Below are positions 33,628-47,379 of a DNA stretch of 64,000 bases, piece after piece; the stretch's first letter is position 1, and every line of letters begins with the position of its first letter. Position numbers and translations under genes: made by a program. The stretch is from Eurosta solidaginis. Its lineage: Eukaryota; Arthropoda; Insecta; Diptera; Tephritidae. The stretch is from positions 283,189,693 to 283,253,692 of the forward strand of contig NC_090319.1 of NCBI RefSeq assembly GCF_040869045.1, written 5' to 3'. The notes under the pieces were generated by a model. That model saw only the letters and a program-made list of their open reading frames with translations. It was not told the origin of the DNA and searched no databases.

Positions 33628-35988
33628 AAAACAAGTAAGAACGGGACTGTCTTCGGCTGTGCCGAAGACTTCATACCTTTCATGAATGGGGCTGAACAAT
33701 AATCTTATCCCGTTCGTAATCTCCGAATAATCGGATGTATAAGATAAGAAATATATAGTGAACAGATCTACATACCTTAACGATTTTTAAGATAAATATA
33801 AAATAAAAAACAGGTAGGTACTTTGTGTGAGGATGCAAAGTTTCAGGTTTTTTGTGGTCTGCGTGTAAAAACTATGACTACGAATCACGTATTTCAAAAA
33901 TATATGACGAAAACGTAACTATTTGATGAAATTTGATGAATTTTGAAGATTCTAGCCGTAAAAAAGGGGTCAAAATGACAGTTTATATGAAGTATATAAT
34001 ATATATACGACCGATCTCTATGATTTTTTCAGACAACAATATATGCTATATACGTAAGCATTTTGTGAAATTTGAAGCTTCTAACTGTTAAAACGGGGCA
34101 GAAATTGCGCAAAGTTTCTTATCTGAACAATCGGTTGTATGAGATATATACTATGTGTACCACCGATCTCAATGATTTTTTCAGACATCAATATATGCTA
34201 TACACGTAAGCAGTTGGTGAAATTTGAAGCTTCTAGCTGTTAAAATGGGGCAGAAATCGTAAAAAAAATATATATATACTATATATATATACTATATATA
34301 CCATCATATATATATTATATATATCACCGATCTCTATGATTTTTTGACACAACAATACATACTATATACGTAAGCAATCGGTGAAATTTGAAGCTTATAA
34401 CTGTTAAAATGGGGAAGAAATTGCGCAAAGTTTTTTATCTGAACAATCGGTTGTATTGGATATATACTATATATACCACCGGTATCTATGATTTTCTCAG
34501 ACAACAATATATGCTATACACGTAAGCATTTGGTGAAATTTGAACATATCTAAACGATTTTTAAGATAAATATAAAATAAAAAATAGGTAGGTAATCTGT
34601 GTGAGGATGCAAAGCTTCACGTTTTTTGTGGTCTGCATGCAAAAACTATGGCTACGAATCACGTATTTCAAAAATATATGACGTAAACGTAACTATTTGA
34701 TGAAATTTGATGAATCTTGAAGCTTCTAGCCGTAAAAAAGGGGTCAATATGACAGTTTATATGAAGTATATAATATATATACCACCGATCTCTATGAATT
34801 TTTCAGACAACAATATATGCTATATACGAAAGCATTTTGTGAAATTTGAAGCTTCTAGCTGTTAAAATGGGGTAGAAATTGCGAAAAGTTTCTTATCTGA
34901 ACAATCGGTTGTATGAGATATATACTATATATAGAACCGATCTCTATGATTTTTTCAGACAACAATATATGCCATATACGTAAGCAATCAGTGAAATTTG
35001 AAGCTTATAGCTGTTAAAATGGGGTAGAAATTGCGAAAAGTTTCTTATCTGAACAATCGGTTGTATGAGATATATACTATATATACAACCGATCTCTATG
35101 ATTTTTTCAGACAACAATATATGCTATATACGTAAGCAATCGGTGAAATTTGAAGCTTATAGCTGTTAAAATGGGGTAGAAATTACGAAAAGTTTCTTAT
35201 CTGAACAATCGGTTGTATGAGATATATACTATATATACAACCGATCTCTATGATTTTTTCAGACAACAATATATGCTATATAAGTAAATATTCGGTGAAA
35301 TTTGAAGCTTCTAGCTGTTAAAATGGGGCTAAAATTTGCGAAAATATATATATATATACTATATATATATACTATATATACCACCATATATATACTATAT
35401 ATACCACCGATTTTTATGATTTTTTCAGACAACAATATATGCTATATACGTAAGCATTCGCTGAAATTTGAAGCCTCTAGCTCTTAAAATAGGGCAGTAA
35501 TTACGAAAAGTTCCTTATCTGAACAATCGGTTGTGGGGGATATATACTATATATACGACCGATCTCATAAATTTTTTCAGGCAACAATATGTTCAATATA
35601 CGAAAGTATATGGTGAAGTTTGAAGCTTCAATCTGTTAAATTTGGTAAGATATTACAAAAATCCTCTTTTTCTGAAAAATCGGTTGTATGGAGGATATAC
35701 GCTATAGTGGTCCGATCCGGTCGGTTCCGACAAATGTCTAATCGGACACCCAAATACACCTGCTCACCAAATTTTATCAAGATATCTCAAAAATTGAGGG
35801 ACTAGTTTGCTTACAAACAGACAGACGGACAGACGGACAGACGGACATGGCTAAAACAACTCAGCTCTTCAACCTGATTATTTCGGTATACTTAATGGTG
35901 GGTCTATCTATTTTCCTTTAATGACTTACAATTTTCGGTTTCATGACGAAATTAATATACCATTTCATTTTCATGAAAGGTATAATAA
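33628..35988 (+). mobile_element. HINE family F, copy F1
   Basis: It opens AAAACAAGTAAGAACGGGAC, followed by a strong hairpin GTCTTCGGC-TGT-GCCGAAGAC (33649-33669) and CATACCTTTCATGAATGG. It ends with the inverted partner CCATTTCATTTTCATGAAAG and GTATAATAAAG. A GACAGACG tract and ATGGCTAAA precede the 3' part. The middle is a non-coding array of about 152-bp units with TATATACTATATATAC runs. Confidence 0.75.
33780..35640 (+). repeat. ~152-bp tandem units and a ~772-bp block duplication in F1
   Basis: CAGACAACAATATATGCTAT returns at 34956, 35108 and 35260 (152 bases apart), with further, more divergent units before and after. The block starting at 33779 (CGATTTTTAAGATAAATAT... GGTAGGTA... GTGTGAGGATGC) starts again at about 34551, so a segment of some 772 bases was duplicated. 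TATATA runs at 34262-34325 and 35342-35405 are a second such pair. Confidence 0.85.
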
Positions 35989-36026
35989 AGAAATTTAAGA
36001 TAAACTCAATAAAAAAAGTTTGAAAT

Positions 36027-37663
36027 AAAAACAAGTAAGGAAGGCTAAGTTCGGGTGTAACCGAACATTTCATACTCAGTTGAGAGCTATGGAGACAAAA
36101 TAAGAGAAAATCGCTGTGTAGGAAAATGAACCGAGGGAAACCCTGGAATGTGTTTGTATGACATGTGTATCAAATGGAAGTTATTAAAGAGTATTTTAAG
36201 AGGGAGTGGGCCATATTTGTATAGGTGGACGCCATTTAGGGATATCGCCATATAGGTGGACCAGGGGTGACTCTAGAATGCGTTTGTACAATATGGGTAT
36301 CAAACGAAAGGTGTTAATGGGTATTTTAAAAGGGAGTGGGCCTTAGTTCTATATGTGAAGGCGTTTTCGAGATATCGACTAAAATGTGGACCAGGGAGAC
36401 CCAGAACATCATCCGTCGCGTACCGCTAATTTATTTATATATGTAATACCACGAACCGTATTCATGCCATAATTTCCAGGACTTTTGATTTCGCCCTGCA
36501 GAACTTTTTCATTTTCTTCTACGTAATATGGTAGGTGGCACACCCATTTTACAAAGTTTTTTCTAAACTTATATTTTGCGTCAATAAACCAATCCAATTA
36601 CCACGTTTCATCCCTTTTTTCGTACTTGGTATAGAATTATGGAATTTTTTTCATTTTCGGCCATTTTCTGCACCAATACAAAGTGAGTTCAGATAAGTAC
36701 GTGAACTGAGTTTAGTAAAGATAAATCGATTTTTGCTCAAGTTATCGTGTTAACGGCCGAGCGGAAGGACAGACGGCCGACTGTGTATAAAAACTGGGCG
36801 TGGCTTCAACCGATTCCGCCCTTTTTTACAGAAAACTGTTACCGTCCTAGAATCTGAGCCCCAACCAAATTTCACAAGGATTGGTAAATTTTTGTTCGAC
36901 TTATGGCATTAAAAGTATCCTACACAAATTAAATGAAAAAGGGCGGAGCCACGCCCATTTTGAAATTTTATTTTTATATTTTGTTGCATCATATCATTAC
37001 TGGAGATGAATGTTGACATAATTTACTTATATACTGTAAAGATATAAAATTTTTTGTTAAAATTTGACTTAAAAAATTTTTTTTTATAAAGTGGGCGTCA
37101 TCCGATTTTCCAAATTTTTATTTAACACATATATGGTAACAGGAGTAACGTTCAAGCCAAATTTCATCATGATACCCTCAACGACTGCCAAGTTACAGCT
37201 TGCAAAACTTTTAAATTACCTTCTTTTAAAAGTGGGCGGTGCCGCGCCAATTGTCCAAACTTTTACTAATTCTGCGTCATAAGTTCAACTTACCTACCAA
37301 GTTTCGTCGCTTTATCTGTCTTTGGTAATGAATTTTCGCACTTTTTCGGCTTTTCTAAATTTTCGATATCGAAAAAGTGGGCGTGGTTATAGTCCGATAT
37401 CGTTCATTTTAAATATCAATCTGAGATGAGTGCTCAGGAACCCACATACCAAATTTCATCAAGATACCTCAAAATTTACTCAAGTTATCGTGTTAACGGA
37501 CGGACGGACGGATGGACATGGCTCAATCAAATTTTTTTTCGATACTGATGATTTTGATATATGGAAGTCTATATCTATCTCGATTCCTTTATACCTGTAC
37601 AACCAACCGTTATCCTATCAAACTTAATATACACTGTGAGCTCTGCTCAACTGAGTATAAAAA
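36027..37663 (+). mobile_element. HINE family A, copy A3 (short array)
   Basis: Complete A ends (AACAAGTAAGGAAGGCTAAG, GTTCGG hairpin; AGCTCTGCTCAACTGAGTATA) but only two to three 130-bp-type units (36150-36400). The body has GGGCGGAGCCACGCCC (36941), GGGCGGTGCCGCGCC (37234) and a GGAC tract at about 37500. No gene. Confidence 0.8.
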
Positions 37664-40600
37664 ATGCTCTTCTTATGACTGTAATTCAACAGCTGTTAAT
37701 ATTTCAATACGATAGGTCCGCATCAATATAATTGGCCTTATGGGCACTTAAGACAAAAAAGTTGAATTTATGACCATTTTGGGAAATTCAGAATGGTTTT
37801 ATGGTTGAGATTGTAAGCATTTGATATTTGACATTATGACCATTACACATGCTCATAACTTCAACGACCATTTGAAGAGGTCTTAAAGTTAATCGACGTT
37901 ATGACGGTTGAACTTGTGCCACCTCTCCAAAACTTATGTCAGAACCCCTAAAAGAACAAATTGCAACCTGATGGAATCTCTCAATGGATATAGAAGTAAG
38001 GTGCTATTCAGTGGATCCAGGCAAAGTAGCTTCCCTGGCACTGTGAGCTCTTCAAGGCGGGTTGGAAGATTTACAAATCAGAAATAAGGAGAGCCAAATA
38101 TAGCTTCATTGAAATCACCAATCTCGACGAATCCTGTCCCACGTTGCACTATAAGCATTGATGAATTTCGGAAATACCTGTCATCTATCTGAGAGAAAAT
38201 TAACTTGTGTGGGCTTTTAATTTTTGTAAGCACTACAATGCGCCTAGGCGAATGGCGGGTGCAACTTTAAAGTCTTTTGGGGCGTATTGCCACTCCTTAG
38301 CCTTTTTAAAACTTATTGCTTTGAGCGGCGTTACAATTAGAAGCCTTGGAACATAGTCAAAGTTACCTGCATTTAAAGGGCAGTAGGAGCTCTGGCGTGT
38401 AAGTCTCCTAAAACGGATAGGGGCCGGGTTGATCAAATATACAGGAGAGGACTCCATGAGGGGTGAATCGCAGCATGACTATTGCAAGGAAAAGTCTAAG
38501 AAAATTGCAGTCCATTCGAACAAAGAATTTTTTATAGAAACAGAAACGGCGTTTAATAAGGATTCTGGTTGGTTTATTAGTCGAGGCTGCTCTGGCGAAA
38601 ACGTTTACACACATTTGTGCAAACAAAGCATGCAAATTGCGTGATGAATTTCATTGGACTCTGCATACAGTGACTAGGTAGGCTGAGCCATGTGCAATGG
38701 CTTTTAATCATGGATCTACTAGCTTTTAATGTGGAACTCGGGGCCACCTGCTAGATAAACAGGATTCGGCGTACGGGTAGGTGAAGTTCACGATTGTGTT
38801 AGAGAATCTATAAATTGTGGTGGCAACACGTGTGTTGCACAACCCCTTGAATTCCTGTGAGGACAAACAATTCCACCCCGATAACTATCCTATGACTAAG
38901 CTTCAATGGAATAATTCCGTAGAGAGATGACTGTGTAGAAGGGGCTCCTTGTGGGGAAGCGGATTAGTTAACTGACTCCCAGATGGGTCAAAGTTGGAAT
39001 TGAAGGTTGATGGTGGGATTTTTTTTTCAAGAGCGATTTGTAGGTTGCAAGTTCAAGCTGCTTAATCACTGTGGCGACTTCCTGGCGAATGTTGCTGTGA
39101 TAAAGAATGCGGTGGTTTACCAGCCGTTCAGTACCCGGGTCAACTATAGGAATGTAGTGGACCTATACAGATGAGCGTCGAGTAAGCTAAGTAAAAGCTG
39201 GGCAGATATATTTCATGCAAGTTAACAAAACACTTCTGAGTGGAGTTACGGCCCAATGGGAATCCATGCTTTATGTCTTAATATAATTGAAAATATTTCT
39301 GCAGTTGGGGTAAGGGGGGAAGGGGAAATGGGGAAGGATGGAATCATACTGTCACTTCATGCTTGACCGTAGAACCTTTGCTAGAGCAGCGTCGAGATCG
39401 ATATTATTCGAAACTGTAATGTTGCTGCAAAACAATTCCCTAAGTGCCGTTATCTTGTCTTTTATATCAGAATTAATTTTTAACAATTTTATTCCGAAAG
39501 GTGTTTCCGATTTTCTTCTTCAATACCACGTACTTCATGCTTTATTATTTATATGAAAGAAAGTCTGAAACACCTTCAGAAAAAATTTGTTAAAAATCAA
39601 TGAGTATTTTGAGAAACATACACCTTGTTAGACTTGTTGATTGTGCTACAGAACTGTATACTTACAAAAACTTTGTCGCGAATTTTCAAATTATTTCGAA
39701 AGCATTTTTAACCACTAGAAAATACAATATAAAGCTCCAAATAATAAATGCATAGAAGTATTTTCTTAAATTTTCGAAAATGCAAAAAGAGCAGTTCAAT
39801 TGACGAATCTCGATAGAAACTACCACTGTTATTTTCGTGGTCGTACCCTTCTCATGCCCTTCCTCCTCTTTGCTTCCCAAACTCTATAGATATATGTAAC
39901 TATGAATTCCCTTACTAAGCACTACTCTATTAATACTTTCAAAAAGTTTTACTTCAATCACTATCGCATTTCTCATAATCTGTATATTCACATTTAGTTA
40001 TCTCTTCATCATTGTTTTGAAAAATACGTAGCATACATTTAGGCGATTACACCTCAACTTTCAACAAATAACCACAAAAGCAATCTAACATCACAATCAC
40101 AAACAAGACTACCGGCGCAAATCTAATATGCTTTCACATAGAATAAACCATTCGAATATTTCGTTTCCACCTTTTTGCCTATCCTCAAGCAAAGTGAAAC
40201 TTTCACATTTGGAGAAAATTGAAATTAATGTGAAGTTAGAGAAAAAGTGGCTTAAGAATACTCACGGGCTTCATTTGGCAAATTGGCGTTGCTCTGAGCA
40301 AATGGTGCTGCTGGAGAGCCAAATTACTCTAACTATTGGAGTACTAATATATTTAATACTATTGTACAGTTTTTGTTGTTATTATTGCATTGCAAACTTT
40401 TTCAGCAAACACTTGCAAAATGCCAATAAGTTCTGAAAAAGCTCATCTGCCATCTGCTCTATGTAAAAGAGCAGTGTTGTTTTTGGTTGTTACACCGTGT
40501 GCGGTGGCAAAGAGTTGTGTGATATGAGTTTTTGCATCACAAACTTTTATCTGCCTGAGATGATTGTGTATGTCACCGGCTGTAGAAGGGAAGAAAGTGT

Positions 40601-41194
40601 GGCTTAGCGCTTTACTATTTTGGATTACCAATTGCGAGTTAGGCAGGGGTTATATCGGGCTCTAGGTGCACCTTATGCGCGTGTATGCGTGTGGTTTCAA
40701 TGAAAAATTTTAAGTTTTCGTAAGTTAAATGAAATTTTGAATTTATCACAGATTTAAATGTGATTATAAATATTTACTTTACTTTTGAGTATATTGAGTG
40801 ATTAGAAATATAAATTTGATTGGGAAGCGCTTTCAAAGTTATGGAATATAGAACAAATACATAAAAAGTAGCAAATATTTTGGAGAAATGCATTGGAAGC
40901 ACTAGTTTAAATTAAAATGGAATATGTTATTTGATTTCAAAGTTTTTTTGTACTACATAAATTACCAAAACAAATTCGATTCAGAATTAAAACTCGAATT
41001 GCGGTTTTTCAGTACAAGTTCAAATTAAGTGCTCAGTCAACTATAACTGAAGTTTAAACTGTTCTTAAACGGCCAACCTGGTAGGGGTGAACTCTATTTA
41101 ACCTATCAGCTGTTTTCGTTCTTGTTTACTGAGATACCTTCTAATATTTAAATTAATTTATTTTTCATTTTATTTCAAAATCTAAACATATTTG
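37664..41194. other. Unassigned sequence, possible LINE debris
   Basis: 37930-38120 and 38960-39180 have LINE-like hints (a translated 'PDGSKLELKVDGG' at about 38975), but too little to call a gene. A Tc1-like TIR relic lies at 39700-39845. From 39900 to 41190 I see AT-rich DNA without features. Confidence 0.4.
39700..39845 (-). repeat. Relic of the Tc1-like terminal repeat seen at 59-60.8 kb
   Basis: The stretch ACTACCACTGTTATTTTCGT with TCTTAAATTTTCGAAAATGC upstream parallels the right terminal repeat at 60690-60775 (TTGCCACTGCTATTTTCGTG, TCTTAAATAACCGAAAAT). Only one end is visible. Confidence 0.5.
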
Positions 41195-42701
41195 TTTTTT
41201 TATACTCAGCTGAGCAGTGCCCACAGAGTTTATTAACTTTGTTCGCAATATATATAGACTTCTATATATCAAAATGATCTGGGCGAAAAACGAAAAACAT
41301 TTAGCCATGTCCGCCCGTCCGTCCGTCTGTCTGTCCGTGAACACGATAACCTGAGTAAGTTTTGAGGTATCTTAATGAAATTTTGTATGTAGGTTCCTGG
41401 GCGCTCATCTCAGATCGCTGTTTGAAATGAACGAAATCGGTCTATAATCACGCCCACTTTTTCGCTATCGAAAATTTCGAAAAACGGAAAAAGTGCGATA
41501 ATTCATTACCAAAGACAAACAAAGCGATGCAACTTGGTAGGTGGATTTACCTTATAACGCAGAATAGAAAATTAGTAAAATTTTGGACAATGGGCGTGGC
41601 ACCGCCCACTTTTAAAATAAGGTAATTTAAAAGTTTTGCAAGCTGTAATTTGGCAGTCGTTGAGGATATCATGATGAAATTTGGCAGGTACGTTACTCCT
41701 GTTACTATATCTTTGCTAAATAAAAATTTGCAAAATCGGATGACGCCCACTTAAAAAAAATTTTTTAAAGTCAAATTTTAACAAAAAATTTAACATCTAG
41801 TATATGTATATGTAAATTATGTCAACACTCATCTCCAGTAATTATATGGTGCAACAAAATACAAAAATAAAATAAAATTTCAAATGGACGTAGCTCCGCC
41901 CTTTTCCATTTAATTTGTCTAGAATACTTTGAATGACATAAGTCGAACAAAAATTTACCAATCCTTGTGAAATTTGGTAAGGGCATAGCTTCTATGATGG
42001 TAATTATTTTCTGTAGAAATGGCCGAAATCGGTTGAAGCCACGCCCAGTTTTTATACACAGCCGACCGCCTATCGTTCCGCTCGGCCGTTAACACGATAA
42101 CTTGAGCAAAAATCGATATATCTTTACTAAACTTAATCCACGTACTTATCTAGACTCACTCTAATGGGCGAAATCCGACTATGACCACGCTCACTTTTTC
42201 GATATCGAAAATTTCGAAAAATGAAAAAATGCCTTAATTCTATACCAAATACGAAAAAAAGGATGGAACATGGTGATTGGATTGGTTTTTTGACGCAAAA
42301 TATAACTTTAGAAAAAATTTTGTAAAATGGGTTTGACACCTACCATATTAAGTAGAAGAAAATGAAAAAGTGCTGCAGGGCGAAATCAAAAGCCCTTGGA
42401 ACCATGGCAGGAATACTGTTCGTAAATAAATTAGCGGTACCCGACAGATGATGTTCTGGGTCATCCTGGTCCACATTTTGGTCGATATCTCGAAAAAGCC
42501 TTCACATATACAACTTAGGGCTACTCCCTTTTAAAATACTCATTAATACCTTCCATTTGATACCCATGTCATACAAACACATTCCAGGGTTACCCTAAGT
42601 TCATTTTCCTACATGGTTATTTCCCCTTATTTTGTCTTCGAAGCTTTCAGCAGAGTATGTAAAGTTCTGTTACACCCGAACTTAGCCTTCCTTACTTGTT
42701 T
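41195..42701 (-). mobile_element. HINE family A, copy A4 (about one repeat unit)
   Basis: On the minus strand it runs from AACAAGTAAGGAAGGCTAAG (about 42701) to CAGCTGAGTATAAAAA (about 41195). The array is down to about one unit (42485-42600). Body modules are as in the other A copies. No gene. Confidence 0.78.
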
Positions 42702-43570
42702 ACTCTTGATAATTCCTCTGAGGATTCGTAGGGACCCATACCGAGATATTCACCCTTTATCTTTGCAAACAAACCACTGCAGCCAATATTGGAGGAAGGG
42801 TTATTGACTACCTCCGAACTGGTGCTAATTGGATACAGAGCGGGACAATTGGTCGCCACACTTTTACCAGCAGCTCTGAAGTCTTAACTATATGTATTTA
42901 AATTAATTAATCGAAGTCGGTGACTATTTCAGATCTACCTGGGACTGAATCAGATAAGAACGCATTCAAAACGTCTGCAAAACGCCTTCAAAAGGTCTGT
43001 TGAGCTTGATTTGACACGATGACCCCACCTCGTAATTTTCGGTACAACCAAGTGCCTGGCATGAGATGATGGCAGACATACCTATCCCACTGATTACTAA
43101 AAGCAGTATACAAGCGGCCAGCGGTGTTGCCATCTCATTCATCCGAAGGTGCTTAGTCTAGATAAGTTCTCCACCCTACCTCGAGGATATATCAGTTGTG
43201 AAGCTAACACCTGGCACAAACATGGACGCCCAAAATATAATACACCTCTTCACACCGCGTCTCGAAGCTTAATTTCAGCCCAGGAGGTTTTTGTTGTACT
43301 AAGAGCCTCGTTGATTCCAATTGAGAGTTTCAAAGTTTCCATATATTGGTATCACAAGCATTTCATAGTGAGTTGCAGCAGACCAGCACCCCATAGAAAC
43401 GGATTGACTTGACCGCGGCTAGACACCACCCTAAGAGAGAGTATGAAGCGTAGTCTAATGACATTACCGCAGTAGTACCATGCCTTCGTGATATCTTGCT
43501 GAGGTTAGTGGGTGCGACCGGCTTCGAAGATCTTCTACCTCCTCGCAAATAAATAAATCTTACTTTTATT
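42702..43570. other. Unassigned, moderately GC-richer sequence
   Basis: No frame shows a known domain. Base composition is more coding-like than the surroundings, so this could be an old element, but I cannot name it. Confidence 0.45.
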
Positions 43571-43975
43571 TAGGCTTACAGAATGTCCCCTTGACGGCGA
43601 AAACGCATAGGACATCCCTATGTAACCCTTGCTTTCAGGGGGTTGATAAGCGCAATACAAAGCTTTATAACTTCAGATTTTCCGCAACCCAATTATCAAC
43701 GGAGGAATCCTATTACAAATGTGAATGTGTTATACACATATTTGGCAGGAGAGGCTCTGGCGACCACAGGTTCCTCATAAAACTAGGGGGTGGGGCGGTA
43801 TGACCTAAAAGGTTTCATGTGGTCATATTAATCGTTACAGAGATAAACGGGCTAGTACTTTAAATGTGCTTGTTACCGGAACGTGCCGGATATGCATACG
43901 GAAAAATACCATCAACATCTAAAACACTCCCAAAAACCTTCGGGTAGTGCCTTTATGGTAAATAAAACAACAAAG
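43571..43975 (+). mobile_element. CAA-tailed retroelement (family E), copy 2, diverged
   Basis: GGCTCTGGCGACCACAGGTTCC, TAGGGGGTGGGGCGGTATG and CGGAACGTGCCGGATATGC follow in the same order as in 31770-32179, ending near AATAAAACAACAAAG. No clear target duplication was seen. Non-coding and older than copy 1. Confidence 0.7.
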
Positions 43976-44685
43976 ATCCATAGGACGGGGCACAGGATAT
44001 CCTCGCGGCGAACCCCTCCACACGTATCGATTTTCAACGAATATTTTGAATGCTTTTGAGAATTGCATAATTTCGTAATGATGGAGGAATGCGGATGAAT
44101 TGGAGAGGAGGAATGAGTGTAATGTGAAAAGAGAAATTCATTTACTGAAATCACAACCCAGTGGAATATGAAGGCAATATTTCACCTTACTTTCCAGAGG
44201 AGGCCTTAGTCCAACCCCGTTGTAGATCATACTACCATCCTTTGTCGGGTAGCTGTGATTACAGGTGTGCCTTATCACTTCGTGTACATAGTTATTAGGG
44301 CCTGATATAATGAGAACAGCTGGAAGTAGTATGATACTAAATACATTAATATTTATAGACGGGTTTTTTGGAAAATGTTTCTTGAAGAAAATATGAACCG
44401 AACCTTTGTCGCTATTACAACTACTTATTACTGAGGAATAAATGTGTTATACAGAAATTAACTATGGAGTTTTCATTGGTAATAGGCCTTGGTATTCCTG
44501 GTGCGTGCTTTATTTACAACGTCACGTCAACAAAATTTTACTGAATATGCCACCAAATATGGTCGACAAGTGGCCACTTCGAGGTATGTAATCGCAAGCT
44601 TCTTTTTGAAGTTTTTATTTGGGCAGCATTATTGTTAAAAATTATCACATCTTGTGCGGGTCAAGAAAATTAATGAAGGTTTGAA
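43976..44685. other. Unassigned sequence
   Basis: No recognised gene, repeat or element boundary. Confidence 0.5.
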
Positions 44686-46134
44686 ACTTCGAGATATCGC
44701 CATAAAGGTGGACCAGCGGTGACTCCAGAATGTGTTTGTTCGTTATGGGTATTAAATTAAAGGTATTAATGACGGTTTTAAAAGGGAGTGTCCCTTAGTT
44801 TTATATGTGAAGGCGTTTTCGAGATATCGACCAAAATGTGGGCCAGGATGACCCAGAACATCATCTGTCGGGTACCGCTAATTTATTTACGAACAGTATT
44901 CCTGCCAAGATTTTAAGGGTTTTGGATTTCGCCTTGCATAACTTTTTCATTTTCTTCTACTTAATATGGTAGGTGTCACACCCATTTTACAAAATTTTTT
45001 CTAAAGTTATATTTTGCGTCAATAAACCAATCCAATTACCATGTTTCATCCCTTTTTTCATATTTGGTATAAATTTATGGAATTTTTTTAATTTTTCGAA
45101 AATTTCGATATCGAAAAAGTGGGCGTGGTCATTGTCCGATTTTGGCCATTTTTTATACCAAGATAAAGTGAGTTCAGATAAGTACGTGAACTAAGTTTAG
45201 TAAAGATATATCGATTTTTGCTCAAGTTATCATGTTAAAGGCCGAGCGGGCGGACAGACGGTCACCTGTGTATAAAAACTGGGCGTGGCTTCAACCGATT
45301 TTGTCCATTTTCACAGGAAACAGTTATCGTTATAGAATCTATGCCGCTGCCAAATTTCACAAGGATTGGTAAATTTTTGTTCGACTTACGGCATTAAAGG
45401 TATTCTAGACGAATTAAATGAAAAAGGGCGGAGCCACGCCCATTTTGAAAATTTCTTTTATTTGTGTATTTTGTTGCACCATATCATTACTGGAATTGAA
45501 TGTTGGCATAATTTACTTATATACTGTAAAGATATCAAATTTTTTGTTAAAATTTTACTTAAACAAATTTTTTCTAAATATTTAACACACAAATAGTAAT
45601 AGGAGTAACGCTTCTGCCAAATTTCATCATGATATCTTCAACGACTGCCGAAATACAGCTTGCAAAACTTTTAAATTACCTTATTTTAAAAGTGGGCGGT
45701 GCCACGCCCGTTTTCCAAAATTTTACTAATTTTCTATTCGGCGTCATGAGGTCAACCCACCTACCAAGTTTCATCGCTTTATTCGTCTTTGGTAATGAAT
45801 TATCGCACTTTTTCTGTTTTTCGAAATTTTCGATATCGGAAAAGTGGGCGTGGTTGCAGTCCGATGTCGTTCGTTTTACATAGCGATCTGAGATGAGCGC
45901 TCAGAAACCCACATACCAAATTTCATCAAGATATCTCAAAATTTACTCAAGTTATCGTGTTTACGGACGGACGGACGGGCGGACGGACATGGCTAAATGA
46001 ATTTCTTTTTTCGCCCAGATCATTTTGATATATAGAAGTCTATATCTATCTCGATTATTTTATTTGGTAACGGATTGCGGTTATGCGAACAAAGTTAATA
46101 TACTCTGTGAGCTCTGCTCAGCTGAGTATAAAAA
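44686..46134 (+). mobile_element. HINE family A, copy A5 (5' truncated)
   Basis: It starts inside the 130-bp unit (CTTCGAGATATCGCC) with about one and a half units, so the 5' hairpin and subterminal repeat are lost. Body with GGGCGGAGCCACGCCC (45426) and GGGCGGTGCCACGCCC (45694), a GGAC/GGGC tract at about 45966, and a 3' end GCTCAGCTGAGTATAAAAA. Confidence 0.78.
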
Positions 46135-46884
46135 TAGAACATCCTAGTAGTCCAAAGTCCATATTCCAGTTTCGATGGCACAAACTTAACTAACGAGTTT
46201 ACATCCCTTGAGGTATGCAACCAAGTTATGTAAATACCAACAACTATCGCCTCATAATATCAAAAACTACAATATCAACAACATATGAAAATAAAAATAA
46301 GAAGAACTTAGAAAATATTTCAACTGACATAGAATTATGAAATTTCTTGAGGTGGAGTATGACACAAATGGCGAATGTTGAATTTTACAAAAATATGCTA
46401 AACAACTGACAGGCGACAAGTGTCTTCGAACTTCTGTCTAGCAGCGGTACTAAGATATGTGTTCATCTTCTCATATGAACACACGTACTTACAAGTTTCT
46501 TACGTGTCTAAATGTCGGTAACAATCAGTGCCCCAAAATACGAACATACCCAAAAAGGCTAAATGTGTAGAAGAAAAAAGTAAAAGCTTTTGTGTTTTTC
46601 TTTCAAACATCAAATACGTCGGTCGAAGCAGCTCCAACCCAGCAAGCAGTTTATTTAGAATTTCTCCCAAATCAAACATCTTAACCCAAAATTTTTTGGT
46701 ATTTTGATTTGGAAGTGGAAGAAGAAGATGAAGACGAGTCGGGAAGAGTGCCGTTAAGTCAATTTAGAAGTAGCCATGATTATAGGGTGGCTTTTGTCGG
46801 GTCATCTAGACGTCTCACATACCCCCAACGAATAAAAACACACTATTTATGTCCTAAGTACTAAAGTAAACACACAGCTGGAGG

Positions 46885-47190
46885 TGTTAGATTTCAGAAT
46901 TCGGAAATTACCCTTGCGGTGAGATGATTGGCGGTTGGTCTACATTCGGAGCACAGCAATAGCTGAACGCCGGTATAGAAGCAGTCGACTAACAGGCGGT
47001 GGCCACGGTCGCGCAGCAGTTGTTATGCGAGTCGACCACCTGCGGTACTTGTAGTAGAGATCTTGGAACCAAAGTAGCGGGAGCTACGTATGATGACTTA
47101 CCTTATTACACTGGCGATTCTTCAGGGGTAGTTTACGGCAGCGATTTGCTCGGCTAAGTCGTCATATGCAATGAAAACTGCCAAAAATGT
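46885..47190 (-). pseudogene. Possible piggyBac-like transposase fragment
   Basis: On the minus strand nt 47020-46960 translate to 'LLRDRGHRLLVDCFYTGVQL', close to the 'GH-LFVDNFYTS--L' block of piggyBac-type transposases, followed by 'TANHLTARVISE' where a GT-R-NR block would be expected. Stops interrupt both sides. Only this one motif supports the call. Confidence 0.35.
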
Positions 47191-47379
47191 GGTACCATCA
47201 ACAAATTCATTTATTTTAAACTCATCTCAGTGAATTTTACCGTTTGGTTAGCACCTTTGGTGTGCTATGATGTTCTGGCCCAATTGTGAGATGTTTGCAC
47301 TGCGGTATACTTTAAGGAGCAGGTAAAGTTATTGAGGTGGTCGTGCTTATTGTAACTCTCCATTTTAGAGTTGCTGCTG

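Noticed and set aside
38960..39180. LINE RNase H relic ('PDGSKLELKVDGG')
   Set aside because: Only one short block resembles the family; the other catalytic blocks are not found, so no gene is called.
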